A stretch of 64,000 nucleotides of DNA from an uncultured Ectothiorhodospiraceae bacterium (lineage in GTDB: Bacteria; Pseudomonadota; Gammaproteobacteria; CAMYNG01): positions 1 through 64,000 of the forward strand of contig CAMYNG010000002.1 in the NCBI GenBank assembly GCA_947259765.1, given 5' to 3'. This document shows, in pieces, positions 1-7,787 of this stretch. Under the pieces are notes generated by a model that was not told the DNA's origin, did not search any database, and saw only the letters and a list, made by a program, of their open reading frames with translations. How positions within the stretch are numbered: position 1 is the stretch's first letter; each line of letters opens with the position of its first letter. Made by a program: the position numbers and the translations under genes.

Positions 1-56
1 AAATACTCTAGACCTAGTTTAGAACATCCTGAGACACCTAGCTTCCTCGCCAGCAC

Positions 57-350
57 CTATTCTTCCGGTTCCTCAACCCAACGCTGCAACACTTCGATTA
101 GTTTACGTGCCTGATCCCGACTAGAGATATTAAACTTCGACTTCTGCCAGTACTCGTTATTTCGTTTCTGATAACGCCGAATAGTATATTTATCCGGTCC
201 GTATTCTTCCTTCTGACGGTTCCATTCCTGGAATCGATACAAAACAGTGGACCAGGCTCCCTTGCTCAAAATTTCCTTATCCAACTCCTTAACGATCTGG
301 ACACCGTCCTCTGTGTAATTAATTGTTAGCTCGCTAACATCAGAAGCCAT
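57..350 (-). CDS. small conserved hypothetical protein
   Basis: A 97-residue, charged, soluble protein with no signal peptide or membrane segment. It is rich in Trp, Lys, Arg and Glu and ends in an acidic tail, which looks like a small folded helical protein. The ATG has a GGGG-type ribosome site about 7 bases upstream. The gene is divergent from the flippase-like gene and the roughly 150 bases between them would hold both promoters. I do not recognise a named family, and no function can be given. It is called real because of its start context and natural amino acid composition. Confidence 0.6.
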   Translation of the reverse strand: MASDVSELTINYTEDGVQIVKELDKEILSKGAWSTVLYRFQEWNRQKEEYGPDKYTIRRYQKRNNEYWQKSKFNISSRDQARKLIEVLQRWVEEPEE

Positions 351-498
351 TTTAATACCCCTTGTTACGTACTTGCGGTTAGAATTCCTGTTTCAGCGCA
401 ATCCCAAACACTTTGCTTGTGTTGGCCCGTTTCGGTAGAACGGCCAGTGAGTTTCTGGTATCACATATAATTTAGGTTCCCTTCCGGGCCAAGTCTAA

Positions 499-1512
499 AT
501 GGTGGCAAATTCAAAATCCAATTCCAATCGATCAACCCGGCTTTTAAGCTTACCGTCCCAGCGGGCTGTTTCCATCTCGCTGATGCTGGCCGCCGGTTTC
601 TACCTGGGCTACGCTGTTTTTATCGGCTGGAAGGAGATTTCTGCGGCACTCATTCTTTTGGGTTGGTCCGGAATCCTGTTGGTACTTAGCTGTTCCCTGT
701 CAAATTACTTAATTCGCTTTTTTCGCTGGAACCATTATTTGCGCTGTTTCGGCCATGTCATACCACTACGCCAGCATTTACTCTATTACATTGGCGGCTT
801 CGCTTTGACCACAACACCCGGCAAAGCAGGAGAAACCGTGCGCTCCCTGTATCTGAAACGACACCAGGTGAGCTACACACATAGTCTGGCTGCGTTTTTT
901 ACCGAACGGTTTCTTGATGTACTGACCCTAGTCTTGATCGCGCAGTTAGCCTTGCTCACCCTACCCGGTTTTGGCTTTATTGCTGTCATCGTCACACTGA
1001 TGGCCATCGGCATCGTCGCGTTTAATTTTAGCACCGGATTAATGAATCGCGCGGATTCGATGCTTGCCCGCTGGCCGGACAATCGTTTTCGAATGGGCCT
1101 GCATCAGCTACTCGGGCTTTTTCGTCAAGCCCATACACTGTTTAGCCCTTCCAGATTTACCGTTGGGCTGCTGTTGGGCATACTCGCGTGGTTAATTCAG
1201 GGTTTCGCGTTTTATTTTATTACCCATTCACTAGGAGCCGATTTACCGGTTTTAACTGTATTGGCAATTTATGCGCTCGGAATTCTTGCCGGTGCCGTAT
1301 CATTCATTCCCGGTGGAATTGGCAGTACCGAGGCAGCATTGGCGCTGCTGTTATACAACGCAGGCGCACCGCAAAACGTGGTGCTAACAGCGCCATTCCT
1401 TATTCGTATTGGCACCTTGTGGTTCGCGGTGACGCTGGGAATTGTTGCTACCAGTGTGCTTGCCTGGCAGGGTAAAGGAGTCACGCTGCCAAAATCCGCC
1501 GATCACGGCTAA
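499..1512 (+). CDS. UPF0104 / YbhN-type flippase-like integral membrane protein
   Basis: A 337-residue polytopic inner membrane protein of the lysylphosphatidylglycerol synthase transmembrane-domain (UPF0104, YbhN, AglD-like) superfamily. About eight hydrophobic segments are visible. The diagnostic motif lies near residues 100-140: a TTTPGKAGE stretch followed by an Arg and then an FFTERFLD stretch, matching the family's PGxxGE...ER signature. A second signature, FIPGGIGSTEAAL, follows near residue 270. Family members are thought to move or modify lipid-linked substrates across the membrane; the substrate here is unknown. The start is an ATG with a weak ribosome site. It stands alone and is convergent with the metalloprotease gene. 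Confidence 0.82.
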   Translation: MVANSKSNSNRSTRLLSLPSQRAVSISLMLAAGFYLGYAVFIGWKEISAALILLGWSGILLVLSCSLSNYLIRFFRWNHYLRCFGHVIPLRQHLLYYIGGFALTTTPGKAGETVRSLYLKRHQVSYTHSLAAFFTERFLDVLTLVLIAQLALLTLPGFGFIAVIVTLMAIGIVAFNFSTGLMNRADSMLARWPDNRFRMGLHQLLGLFRQAHTLFSPSRFTVGLLLGILAWLIQGFAFYFITHSLGADLPVLTVLAIYALGILAGAVSFIPGGIGSTEAALALLLYNAGAPQNVVLTAPFLIRIGTLWFAVTLGIVATSVLAWQGKGVTLPKSADHG

Positions 1513-1640
1513 ATTTCGATTGCAAAATGTTTTCCATGTTAGCAACAACGAACACCGGTATATGCGGAGACGTTCCCGCTTACATCATTAACAGCAACAT
1601 TCTGGAAATAGAATTTAACTATCAACAGGCAAAATCATTT

Positions 1641-4511
1641 TCAGAATGCAGCACTCAGCCGCACATAGAAATCATCAATCCCGCCGGCGTCAAACCCATG
1701 CGCTCCACCAACTGTTAACCGTATTGGTAAAGAGTAAAACCAGATCATATCCGCCGTGAGCTCAAGACCTGCACCGGTGAAATATTCATCCGGACGCGAA
1801 TCATTCCAGGCTGCGCCGGTGTCTACAAATAGACTGCCGTGAAATTGGTGTACACCAATGGGTGGTGCCATGTAACCCCGCTCAAGCAGACCCAGCGGAA
1901 AGCGGTACTCAAGACTAGCCAGATTCATGCGCCGCCCGGTGAGCTGAGGCAATCCTTCAGGATAACCACGCAAGGCATATTGTCGCCGGTTAAAGGGTGA
2001 GTCCACCAAGGAACCCGCAAGAATAGGCGGCAGGAAATTAACGTTACCCGTGCCGCCTAGAGAAAACGGTCGAGGCTGCTCAGTACCGTAGCCGGCGGTC
2101 AATCGCAAGGCGAGGACATGCTCACCCACCAACGGAACAAATTCCCGCCAACCCCCGGTATAAACCTGCCCGGTATAAAAACTGTCACCCAATGTGTCGC
2201 TATCTTCGGCAACCAACAGTAGCTCGCGCCCAATACGACTGATTGACTTCGGAAAAATTCGTGTAGACGCGTAAGTTCCCGCCAGTCCCAACACATTATC
2301 TTCGAACGGTCCACTGGCAATGTAACCTGGGTCGGTATACGCTTCTTTATTCGTGTTCTGTACAACGCCCAGTTGCATGGTCCAGCGATTTTTGACACTC
2401 AACCAGGGAAAAACAAGACCGGCTTCAATCTCATCATTGAACCTCCCCGCGACAATTTCTCCCGTGGTATTTCGCAGCAGCGACAATGAACGTCCAACGC
2501 TAAATTTAACTATGGGTAACCAACGATCGTAAAAATAGTCAAACTGCCCAACCCAAACTTCATTTTTCGTATCGTAGGCAATGTCGGCGGCGTAAACATG
2601 GCGCTGCAGCGCGTCCCAACCTGATGTTAGTGCACCTATTTCAGTTCGATCACTGTCGATAGAAAGACGTGGAAACCACCAGGTCGGGAGCAAACCCTTG
2701 CCGGGCGAGTAGGTCTTTTGGTCAGAGTGATCGACCGGCTGTGCAGGGGGTAGCGGAATTCCGGTCGGTCCCGGTGATGTTAAAACCAGCTGAGGTGGCG
2801 GCCGGGTTTTCTGGCTTTGCAACGGGATCCGATAGACGTCGAATCCCTCCGGATTGGCACCAATATAGATGAGAGACCGCCCATCGCCGGTGATTCCCGG
2901 ATAGAACGCGCCTCCCAGGACGTTGGTCAGCGTCTCGATTCGGCTGCTCTTAATTTCAAGCCGACGAATGTTGTATACACCGTCGTAATCGGCGGTGAAT
3001 AATATATTCTCCCCGTTATGGTCGAATCGTGGATGGTTTTCGATGGCCGAATCTCGTGTCAACGGCTGCCAACGGCGTTCGTCAATGTCAAACAACTCAA
3101 GATTCCAACCGGTTTTTGGCCGCCACAATGACGCAACGACATAACGGCCGTCAGGTGACACATCCGGATTGGAAATCATGGTGCCATCGCTACCCTGCCA
3201 TAGGTTTTTCAGCAACCGGCCTTCATCATCAAGATACTGCAGTGCACTGTTTCCTTCCTGATTTTGCACCGCGATAATGTGCTGCCCGTCCGGCATCCAG
3301 GAAGAAAACCGAAACCGAGCACAGCGCGTTAAGCGTCGTTTTTTCCCGGTTTCGCTATCAATAACGTATAGGTCGTAATTGGTTGACGCGTTATTACAAA
3401 GCTCAGTCTGGGAAATCAGCACACCGCTTGTTGCGTGCGCATCCAGACGGCCATTAAAATTGAGCGTGGCAAGTTTTTTGTGAGTCCCCTCCGGTGAAAT
3501 TCGCCATAACGCTGGATAGCGTCGGCCATCGTAATTTATGTAAAACGCTCGACCATCCGGCAAGACACTTAACGGGCCGGTAAAATATCCTCTTTTGGTC
3601 AAGCGCTCACCGTCACGTATACCGCGACTTTTGATTTTTTTCGTAACACTGTCGAATTCTTCATGCAGATAGGCTTCGTACTCCTCCCACAGTGGTGTGA
3701 GTTTTTCACCCAGGACCTTGCGACTGTTTGTATTTATAAAAAAAGGTAAAAGGTTATTTGAATACTCTTCAACCAGCTCAATAACCTTGTCATCGCCATA
3801 GCGATCGGCGACAAATTGAATGAAATGTACGCCATACAAATAGCGCGTTGTTCCCGCCGGCCAACTGACGATAGGTTGATTCACTTGATGAATAGGCTTG
3901 AGTTTACCTTCCATTTCCATGCGAATGAGCATATTAAAAAAGCTGCTCTGTCCACGGCCGATACCACGCGCAAAATCCGTCTCTTCGTAGGTCGCCATCC
4001 CCTCAATGACCCAAAACGGGTTAAATGCGTTTGGAAAAAACAAAATATTCCTGCCAAACACCGTGCGAAATCCTTCGGGCCAGCTCCGAACTTTGTCCAG
4101 GTGCAGAATATGCACATACTCATGCTCGATAAGGAGCTCCATCCAGCCGGCATGATCCTCCAGACTGCGGATATCGTCCGGCGGTGGGACCTGCAAGGTC
4201 ATGCGATTGCTCGGAAAAAAAACGGCTGAGCCGTTGGCGAGGTCGGATTCGTTGGTTAATACAATTTCCGTGCGCCGTCGTGGGTTCCAGCTGTAACGTT
4301 TACTCAAGCGCCGGTGAACCCGTTCAGAAATTGCCAACACTTCCTGAGCGTGTTCCTTTAGATCGTTGTGGTAGTGAACAATGAAATGATCGCTACTAAT
4401 GCTAAACCAGTCGAGTCGGGAGTCATGGCTGACACCGGCCCACGCGGACGAGGAAAGAACAAGGCACATACCAGCGATGAGCCATACTCCAAAACTACCT
4501 GCTGACTTCAC
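1641..4511 (-). CDS. secreted zinc-metallopeptidase / beta-propeller / outer-membrane barrel fusion protein
   Basis: An envelope protein of about 956 residues in three parts. The chosen GTG start (after GGAAAG) gives a clean signal peptide with cleavage after SSAWA near residue 25; a longer TTG start at 4556 would only add a hydrophilic leader. The N-terminal part has a gluzincin-like zinc site, HEYVH at about residues 130-134, and a downstream EGMATYEE that can supply the third ligand. The middle (about 295-590) carries several SPDG-type TolB/WD40-like propeller blades. The last 320 residues look like an Omp85/surface-antigen beta barrel, with a GYPEG loop motif and a terminal Phe typical of BAM substrates. 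It probably displays the peptidase and propeller in the periplasm from an outer-membrane anchor. The substrate is unknown. Confidence 0.82.
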   Translation of the reverse strand: MKSAGSFGVWLIAGMCLVLSSSAWAGVSHDSRLDWFSISSDHFIVHYHNDLKEHAQEVLAISERVHRRLSKRYSWNPRRRTEIVLTNESDLANGSAVFFPSNRMTLQVPPPDDIRSLEDHAGWMELLIEHEYVHILHLDKVRSWPEGFRTVFGRNILFFPNAFNPFWVIEGMATYEETDFARGIGRGQSSFFNMLIRMEMEGKLKPIHQVNQPIVSWPAGTTRYLYGVHFIQFVADRYGDDKVIELVEEYSNNLLPFFINTNSRKVLGEKLTPLWEEYEAYLHEEFDSVTKKIKSRGIRDGERLTKRGYFTGPLSVLPDGRAFYINYDGRRYPALWRISPEGTHKKLATLNFNGRLDAHATSGVLISQTELCNNASTNYDLYVIDSETGKKRRLTRCARFRFSSWMPDGQHIIAVQNQEGNSALQYLDDEGRLLKNLWQGSDGTMISNPDVSPDGRYVVASLWRPKTGWNLELFDIDERRWQPLTRDSAIENHPRFDHNGENILFTADYDGVYNIRRLEIKSSRIETLTNVLGGAFYPGITGDGRSLIYIGANPEGFDVYRIPLQSQKTRPPPQLVLTSPGPTGIPLPPAQPVDHSDQKTYSPGKGLLPTWWFPRLSIDSDRTEIGALTSGWDALQRHVYAADIAYDTKNEVWVGQFDYFYDRWLPIVKFSVGRSLSLLRNTTGEIVAGRFNDEIEAGLVFPWLSVKNRWTMQLGVVQNTNKEAYTDPGYIASGPFEDNVLGLAGTYASTRIFPKSISRIGRELLLVAEDSDTLGDSFYTGQVYTGGWREFVPLVGEHVLALRLTAGYGTEQPRPFSLGGTGNVNFLPPILAGSLVDSPFNRRQYALRGYPEGLPQLTGRRMNLASLEYRFPLGLLERGYMAPPIGVHQFHGSLFVDTGAAWNDSRPDEYFTGAGLELTADMIWFYSLPIRLTVGGAHGFDAGGIDDFYVRLSAAF

Positions 4512-4776
4512 TATGCTGCACTTTCCTGTATTTACTTGATAGACGAAACGGACCAACAGCAGAATACTGCATAAACAAGAATTTTTTTACAAGCTATGGG
4601 GGTATTGAACTGCCCGTTTCTCCACTTGTATTTATCGTACGCACACGGAACACTCAAGTTGCTGAGTCAATCCAGTATCACTTGAAGCTGTTCAGGCAAA
4701 ATGGTCCAAACACCGGATTTTCCGGTATGTTGCACCAATCTGAAAAATTTCATTTTAGACAGATTGCGTTGCCGCG

Positions 4777-5400
4777 CTATCGACGGCGAAAAAGATATTC
4801 CTGCATGCCGTTGCGCAATAACACGGCCTTCTCAATGACCAGGGGGGATAAAACACGCTGTAGCTGCTGCTGAAAATATACGCGCGGGTTAGGCCGGGTT
4901 GTGTTGGTAAAAAAACGCTGCATACGGCCGTCACTCAGCAAGGTGTAACTTGCCGGTTCCATCGGTAATTGCTGGCCGCTGGCGATAAACGCATGCACAA
5001 CTCCGCCCGGATTAATGTGCTCATATAATTGTCGGGCAAACTCTCCTAGAAAGTCTTGCTGCAAATAATTTAGCAGATCCCAGCACAGCACAAGATCGCA
5101 TTCCGGCGACGAGTCAAAATCAAGCATCGACCCAATTTTTGTTTTTTCAGAATTTTCCTCATCGTCATCGTCAATACGAATTTTCGACACTTGTGACGAA
5201 ATATCCCACAGAGTCAGGCGACAGTGGAATTGAGAAAAGTAATCTACAATGCTTGCATCTGCGGGCCCGAAATCGAGAAAGCCATACTTGCTTTCGCTTT
5301 TCAGGCCCGCGGCAAATGCGCGAAATAACCCACAGCTAAGAATCTCGGAGCGGAGCGGAGCGTTAAACGACGCTTCGTCCCTTTGCAAGTTGCGTAACAT
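4777..5400 (-). CDS. class I SAM-dependent methyltransferase-like protein
   Basis: A 207-residue soluble protein. A glycine-containing FLDFGPAD segment near residues 40-48 resembles motif I of class I methyltransferases, LTLWDIS near 62 resembles the acidic motif II strand, and CDLVLCWDLLNYL near 100 resembles motif IV. A post-motif NPGGVVHAFI segment follows. The glycine loop departs from GxGxG, so SAM binding is likely but not certain. It lies 23 bases downstream of the bactofilin gene on the same strand, probably in one transcript. The methyl acceptor is unknown. Confidence 0.65.
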   Translation of the reverse strand: MLRNLQRDEASFNAPLRSEILSCGLFRAFAAGLKSESKYGFLDFGPADASIVDYFSQFHCRLTLWDISSQVSKIRIDDDDEENSEKTKIGSMLDFDSSPECDLVLCWDLLNYLQQDFLGEFARQLYEHINPGGVVHAFIASGQQLPMEPASYTLLSDGRMQRFFTNTTRPNPRVYFQQQLQRVLSPLVIEKAVLLRNGMQEYLFRRR

Positions 5401-5423
5401 TTCAAACCAAACAGTTACTGCTG

Positions 5424-5963
5424 CTATGCGCGTTTTCTATCGGGAGAATTATTCTCAGGTCCGGACTTGTTGGGATTTTCGGTTTTGTTTGTCGAGTCAG
5501 GTTTTACCGAGGCTTCAGTATCCTGCGGGTCCATCTCGATACTACCTTTGAACTTGGCGCCATCTTCGAGTGTTACTCGCGGCGAAACAATATTGCCGCG
5601 CACCCGCCCGGTCTTGCGAATAATCACTTTTTCCTCGCCCATTAAGTCACCGAGCAACTCGCCCTCAACAATAATAGTGCGCGCAATTATGTCTGCCTTG
5701 ATTCGACCCGTATTGCCAATCGTCAGATTATTGTTCGTCAGGGTAATGCGGCCTTCAACCACGCCCTGAATTATAAAATCCTCTTCACCGCTTAGCTCAC
5801 CCTTAAATCGAATTGAGGCGCCGATAGTTGCCGGTCCCTTTGCGGGTTGATGTATCGGCTGTGTGGTCTCCTGTTTGCGGACGGGTGTAGACCCTGGCGT
5901 AACTTCGTTTTCGGTTTTCGACCAATTTGAAACGTTTTTCTTGATTTGATTCATATCAAGCAT
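5424..5963 (-). CDS. bactofilin (polymer-forming cytoskeletal protein)
   Basis: A protein of about 179 residues with the bactofilin (DUF583) fold. A disordered Pro/Thr-rich N-terminus is followed by a right-handed beta-helix core recognisable by GASIRFKGELSG, EGRITLTNNNLTIG, IKADIIART and GRVRGNIVSPRVTLEDGAKFKGSI, and then an acidic tail. Bactofilins polymerise without nucleotide and act as scaffolds for cell shape, stalks or polar complexes. The open frame extends to 6050, but the GGAGG eight bases before the ATG at 5963 decides this start. It is probably co-transcribed with the downstream methyltransferase-like gene. Confidence 0.9.
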   Translation of the reverse strand: MLDMNQIKKNVSNWSKTENEVTPGSTPVRKQETTQPIHQPAKGPATIGASIRFKGELSGEEDFIIQGVVEGRITLTNNNLTIGNTGRIKADIIARTIIVEGELLGDLMGEEKVIIRKTGRVRGNIVSPRVTLEDGAKFKGSIEMDPQDTEASVKPDSTNKTENPNKSGPENNSPDRKRA

Positions 5964-6166
5964 GATATCTGCCTCCATGTCTGTTTGCTCCGCCAGTTTG
6001 CGTGGCCGGAGAACACAATGGCTCCTTCGGGAGCCCGTTCGTGCCATCAAATTACGAACTGGTGAAAATTATACGGCCGGACGCCTATCTTAAAATGAGA
6101 TCCAGTTCTCAACTGGCTGGCATATTGCTTGCGTGAAAACCGTGCGAAATCACGCGCCCAAACCAA

Positions 6167-6190
6167 ACAACCCCGCTACTGCGGGGTTGT
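6167..6190 (-). terminator. rho-independent terminator of the cold shock gene
   Basis: Perfect inverted repeat with 10-base arms (ACAACCCCGC and GCGGGGTTGT) around a TACT loop. On the minus strand it is followed by a T-rich run. It sits 25 bases past the stop of the cold shock gene. Confidence 0.85.
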
Positions 6191-6214
6191 GGGTGAACCT
6201 ATTCAAGTAAGAAC

Positions 6215-6418
6215 TCAGCTTGGTGAAACGTTAACTGCCTGAAGTCCTTTTGGCCCCTGCTCGGTATCGTAAGACACCGGTTGACCTTCTGCCAGCGTCT
6301 TGTATCCGTCAGATTGAATTGCAGAATAGTGAACAAACACGTCTTTACCACCATCCTCGGGAGCAATAAATCCAAAGCCCTTTGAATTGTTAAACCATTT
6401 AACTGTACCAGTTGCCAT
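6215..6418 (-). CDS. cold shock domain protein, CspA family
   Basis: A 67-residue single cold shock domain, the standard length for CspA-type RNA chaperones. RNP1 (KGFGFI, residues 13-18) and RNP2 (VFVHY, 27-31) are intact, with the aromatic surface that binds single-stranded RNA or DNA. The protein melts RNA secondary structure and acts in the cytoplasm. It is monocistronic, closed by a strong terminator and preceded by a long untranslated leader, as is usual for csp genes. Which paralogue it is (cold-induced or constitutive) cannot be told from the window. Confidence 0.95.
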   Translation of the reverse strand: MATGTVKWFNNSKGFGFIAPEDGGKDVFVHYSAIQSDGYKTLAEGQPVSYDTEQGPKGLQAVNVSPS

Positions 6419-6639
6419 ACTTGTTCCTACCTCAAGAAATTTTAATCAAAAAAAATACCATGAAGTTCTGGAAAAGGAAAAACACGGGAGAGAACGACAT
6501 TGATAACCACCGACTTACCGACATCCAAAAACATTCTAGTGGAGTGAGTATAGTACGCTATTTCCAAAACTACTACGCACGCAAAAAACGTACGTTCCAC
6601 AACAAACTTAACTTACAAAACAAACTTACTTACAAAACA
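6419..6639 (-). promoter_or_regulatory. long 5' leader region of the cold shock gene
   Basis: About 220 bases without a gene precede the cold shock start, a length consistent with the structured, thermosensing leaders known for csp mRNAs. The distal part is A/C-rich on the plus strand and holds a 15-base direct repeat (ACTTACAAAACAAAC at 6611-6625 and 6628-6642). No firm promoter was identified. That the leader is regulatory is inferred from family knowledge. Confidence 0.4.
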
Positions 6640-6676
6640 AACGCACACCCGAGTGGGGGAAACCCGGGAGTGCGTT
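6640..6676 (-). terminator. rho-independent terminator of the PilZ gene
   Basis: Arms AACGCAC-A-CCCG and CGGG-A-GTGCGTT pair with a single A/A mismatch. On the minus strand the hairpin runs into a T-rich tract. It lies 35 bases downstream of the PilZ-domain gene. Confidence 0.75.
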
Positions 6677-6710
6677 CTGCCAAAGTAAATCAGCCAAGAG
6701 ATCTTACGCA

Positions 6711-7037
6711 TTAGTACGTCGTGGCACCCGCGTTACTCATAATGCCGGTCAGGGTCGCAATACTCTGGGGCTCAAAATCGGTAAACTGGATTGCCATCCC
6801 ACCATTGTCTTTACGCACGACAGTCCCCGACACGTTCACGAGATCCTGAGCGCCGTCTCGCTTTGAAGGAAACATGACTTCAAGCATCACATGTTTACCA
6901 AGGTCTACCGAATCGGTTTTAATAAAAGCGCCGCCCAAACTCAGATCGCGGGTCTTCGCTGAGATCAAACCCAACTTGCTATAGTTCAGCGTTACACTCA
7001 CCTCTACCGGTGTTCGTAAATTCCAACGGTGTTCCAT
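6711..7037 (-). CDS. PilZ-domain c-di-GMP-binding protein
   Basis: A 108-residue stand-alone PilZ domain. The c-di-GMP signature is present: RWNLR (the RxxxR motif) near residues 4-8 and DLSLGG (the D/NxSxxG motif) near 32-37. The start at 7037 is chosen over 7064 because GGAGG lies five bases before the ATG. Single PilZ domains usually act as effectors or adaptors for motility and surface behaviour. The window encodes several diguanylate cyclases that could supply the ligand. It has its own terminator and is probably monocistronic. Confidence 0.88.
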   Translation of the reverse strand: MEHRWNLRTPVEVSVTLNYSKLGLISAKTRDLSLGGAFIKTDSVDLGKHVMLEVMFPSKRDGAQDLVNVSGTVVRKDNGGMAIQFTDFEPQSIATLTGIMSNAGATTY

Positions 7038-7160
7038 AACAGCCTCCGAATCAGCTAAATACACAAAGTTAACGGGGGAATTAAAGTCCCGCTGTACGTC
7101 AATGGTTCATTATTAGCTGTTCCGGGATGAAATTTGTATTCGGGACTTCCATTAGTCGTA

Positions 7161-7787
7161 TTAGGGATTTCCCCTAGTTGACTCCAGGGCCACATACATG
7201 GTAATCAGCTCCGCCAGCGACTCGGCTTCCATTTTTTCAAAGATACGTGATCGGTGTGCTTCCACTGTTTTACTACTGATACCCAACTCGTCCGCAATGA
7301 TTTTGTTCAATTTGCCCGTCACAATACCATCCAGAACTTCCAGCTCCCGCGGCGTTAACTGAGCGACACGATTTTGCAACCGCTGGCGAAAGAGAACCTC
7401 TTCGCGATTTTCCCGGTCCAGATCAAGACACTGCTGAATGCGCTCCAATAAAGTCTGGTCATTAAAGGGCTTTTCCATAAAGTCGATCGCCCCGGTTTTC
7501 AAAGCGCGAACGGCCATGGGAATATCACCGTGACCCGTAATAATAATGACCGGCAATACGCACTCTATTTCGGCGAGTCGCTTTTGCAATTCGAGACCGC
7601 TCATACCCGGCATTCGCACATCGAGGATTAAACAGCCTCCCTGCCCCGATTTATATGCTTTGAGAAACGATTGCGCGGAGGGAAATGTGGCAACCGGCAA
7701 ATCGACAGACTCCAACAACCAGCGCAGCGACTCTCGCACCGCGTGGTCGTCGTCGACTACGAAGATGGTTTGCGAATCATGATGCAT
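7161..7787 (-). CDS. FixJ/TtrR-family response regulator
   Basis: A 208-residue regulator with an N-terminal receiver and a C-terminal LuxR/FixJ helix-turn-helix. The acidic pocket is VVDDD, the phosphoacceptor is Asp56 in LILDVRMP, and the conserved Thr84 and Lys106 (EKPF) are present. The DNA-binding domain spans about 140-200, with a TPRELEVL start and a SSKTVEAHRSRIFEKM recognition region. The start codon overlaps the end of the upstream kinase gene by 11 bases, so the two are translationally coupled and almost certainly cognate. Target genes are not evident in the window. Confidence 0.9.
   Translation of the reverse strand: MHHDSQTIFVVDDDHAVRESLRWLLESVDLPVATFPSAQSFLKAYKSGQGGCLILDVRMPGMSGLELQKRLAEIECVLPVIIITGHGDIPMAVRALKTGAIDFMEKPFNDQTLLERIQQCLDLDRENREEVLFRQRLQNRVAQLTPRELEVLDGIVTGKLNKIIADELGISSKTVEAHRSRIFEKMEAESLAELITMYVALESTRGNP

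Noticed and set aside
1527-1718. Plus-strand 63-codon frame after the flippase-like gene
   Set aside because: It runs into the antisense of the barrel domain of the convergent gene and has no start signal.
3816-4229. Plus-strand open frame of 137 codons
   Set aside because: It is antisense to the peptidase domain, including the HEYVH site, of the fusion protein.
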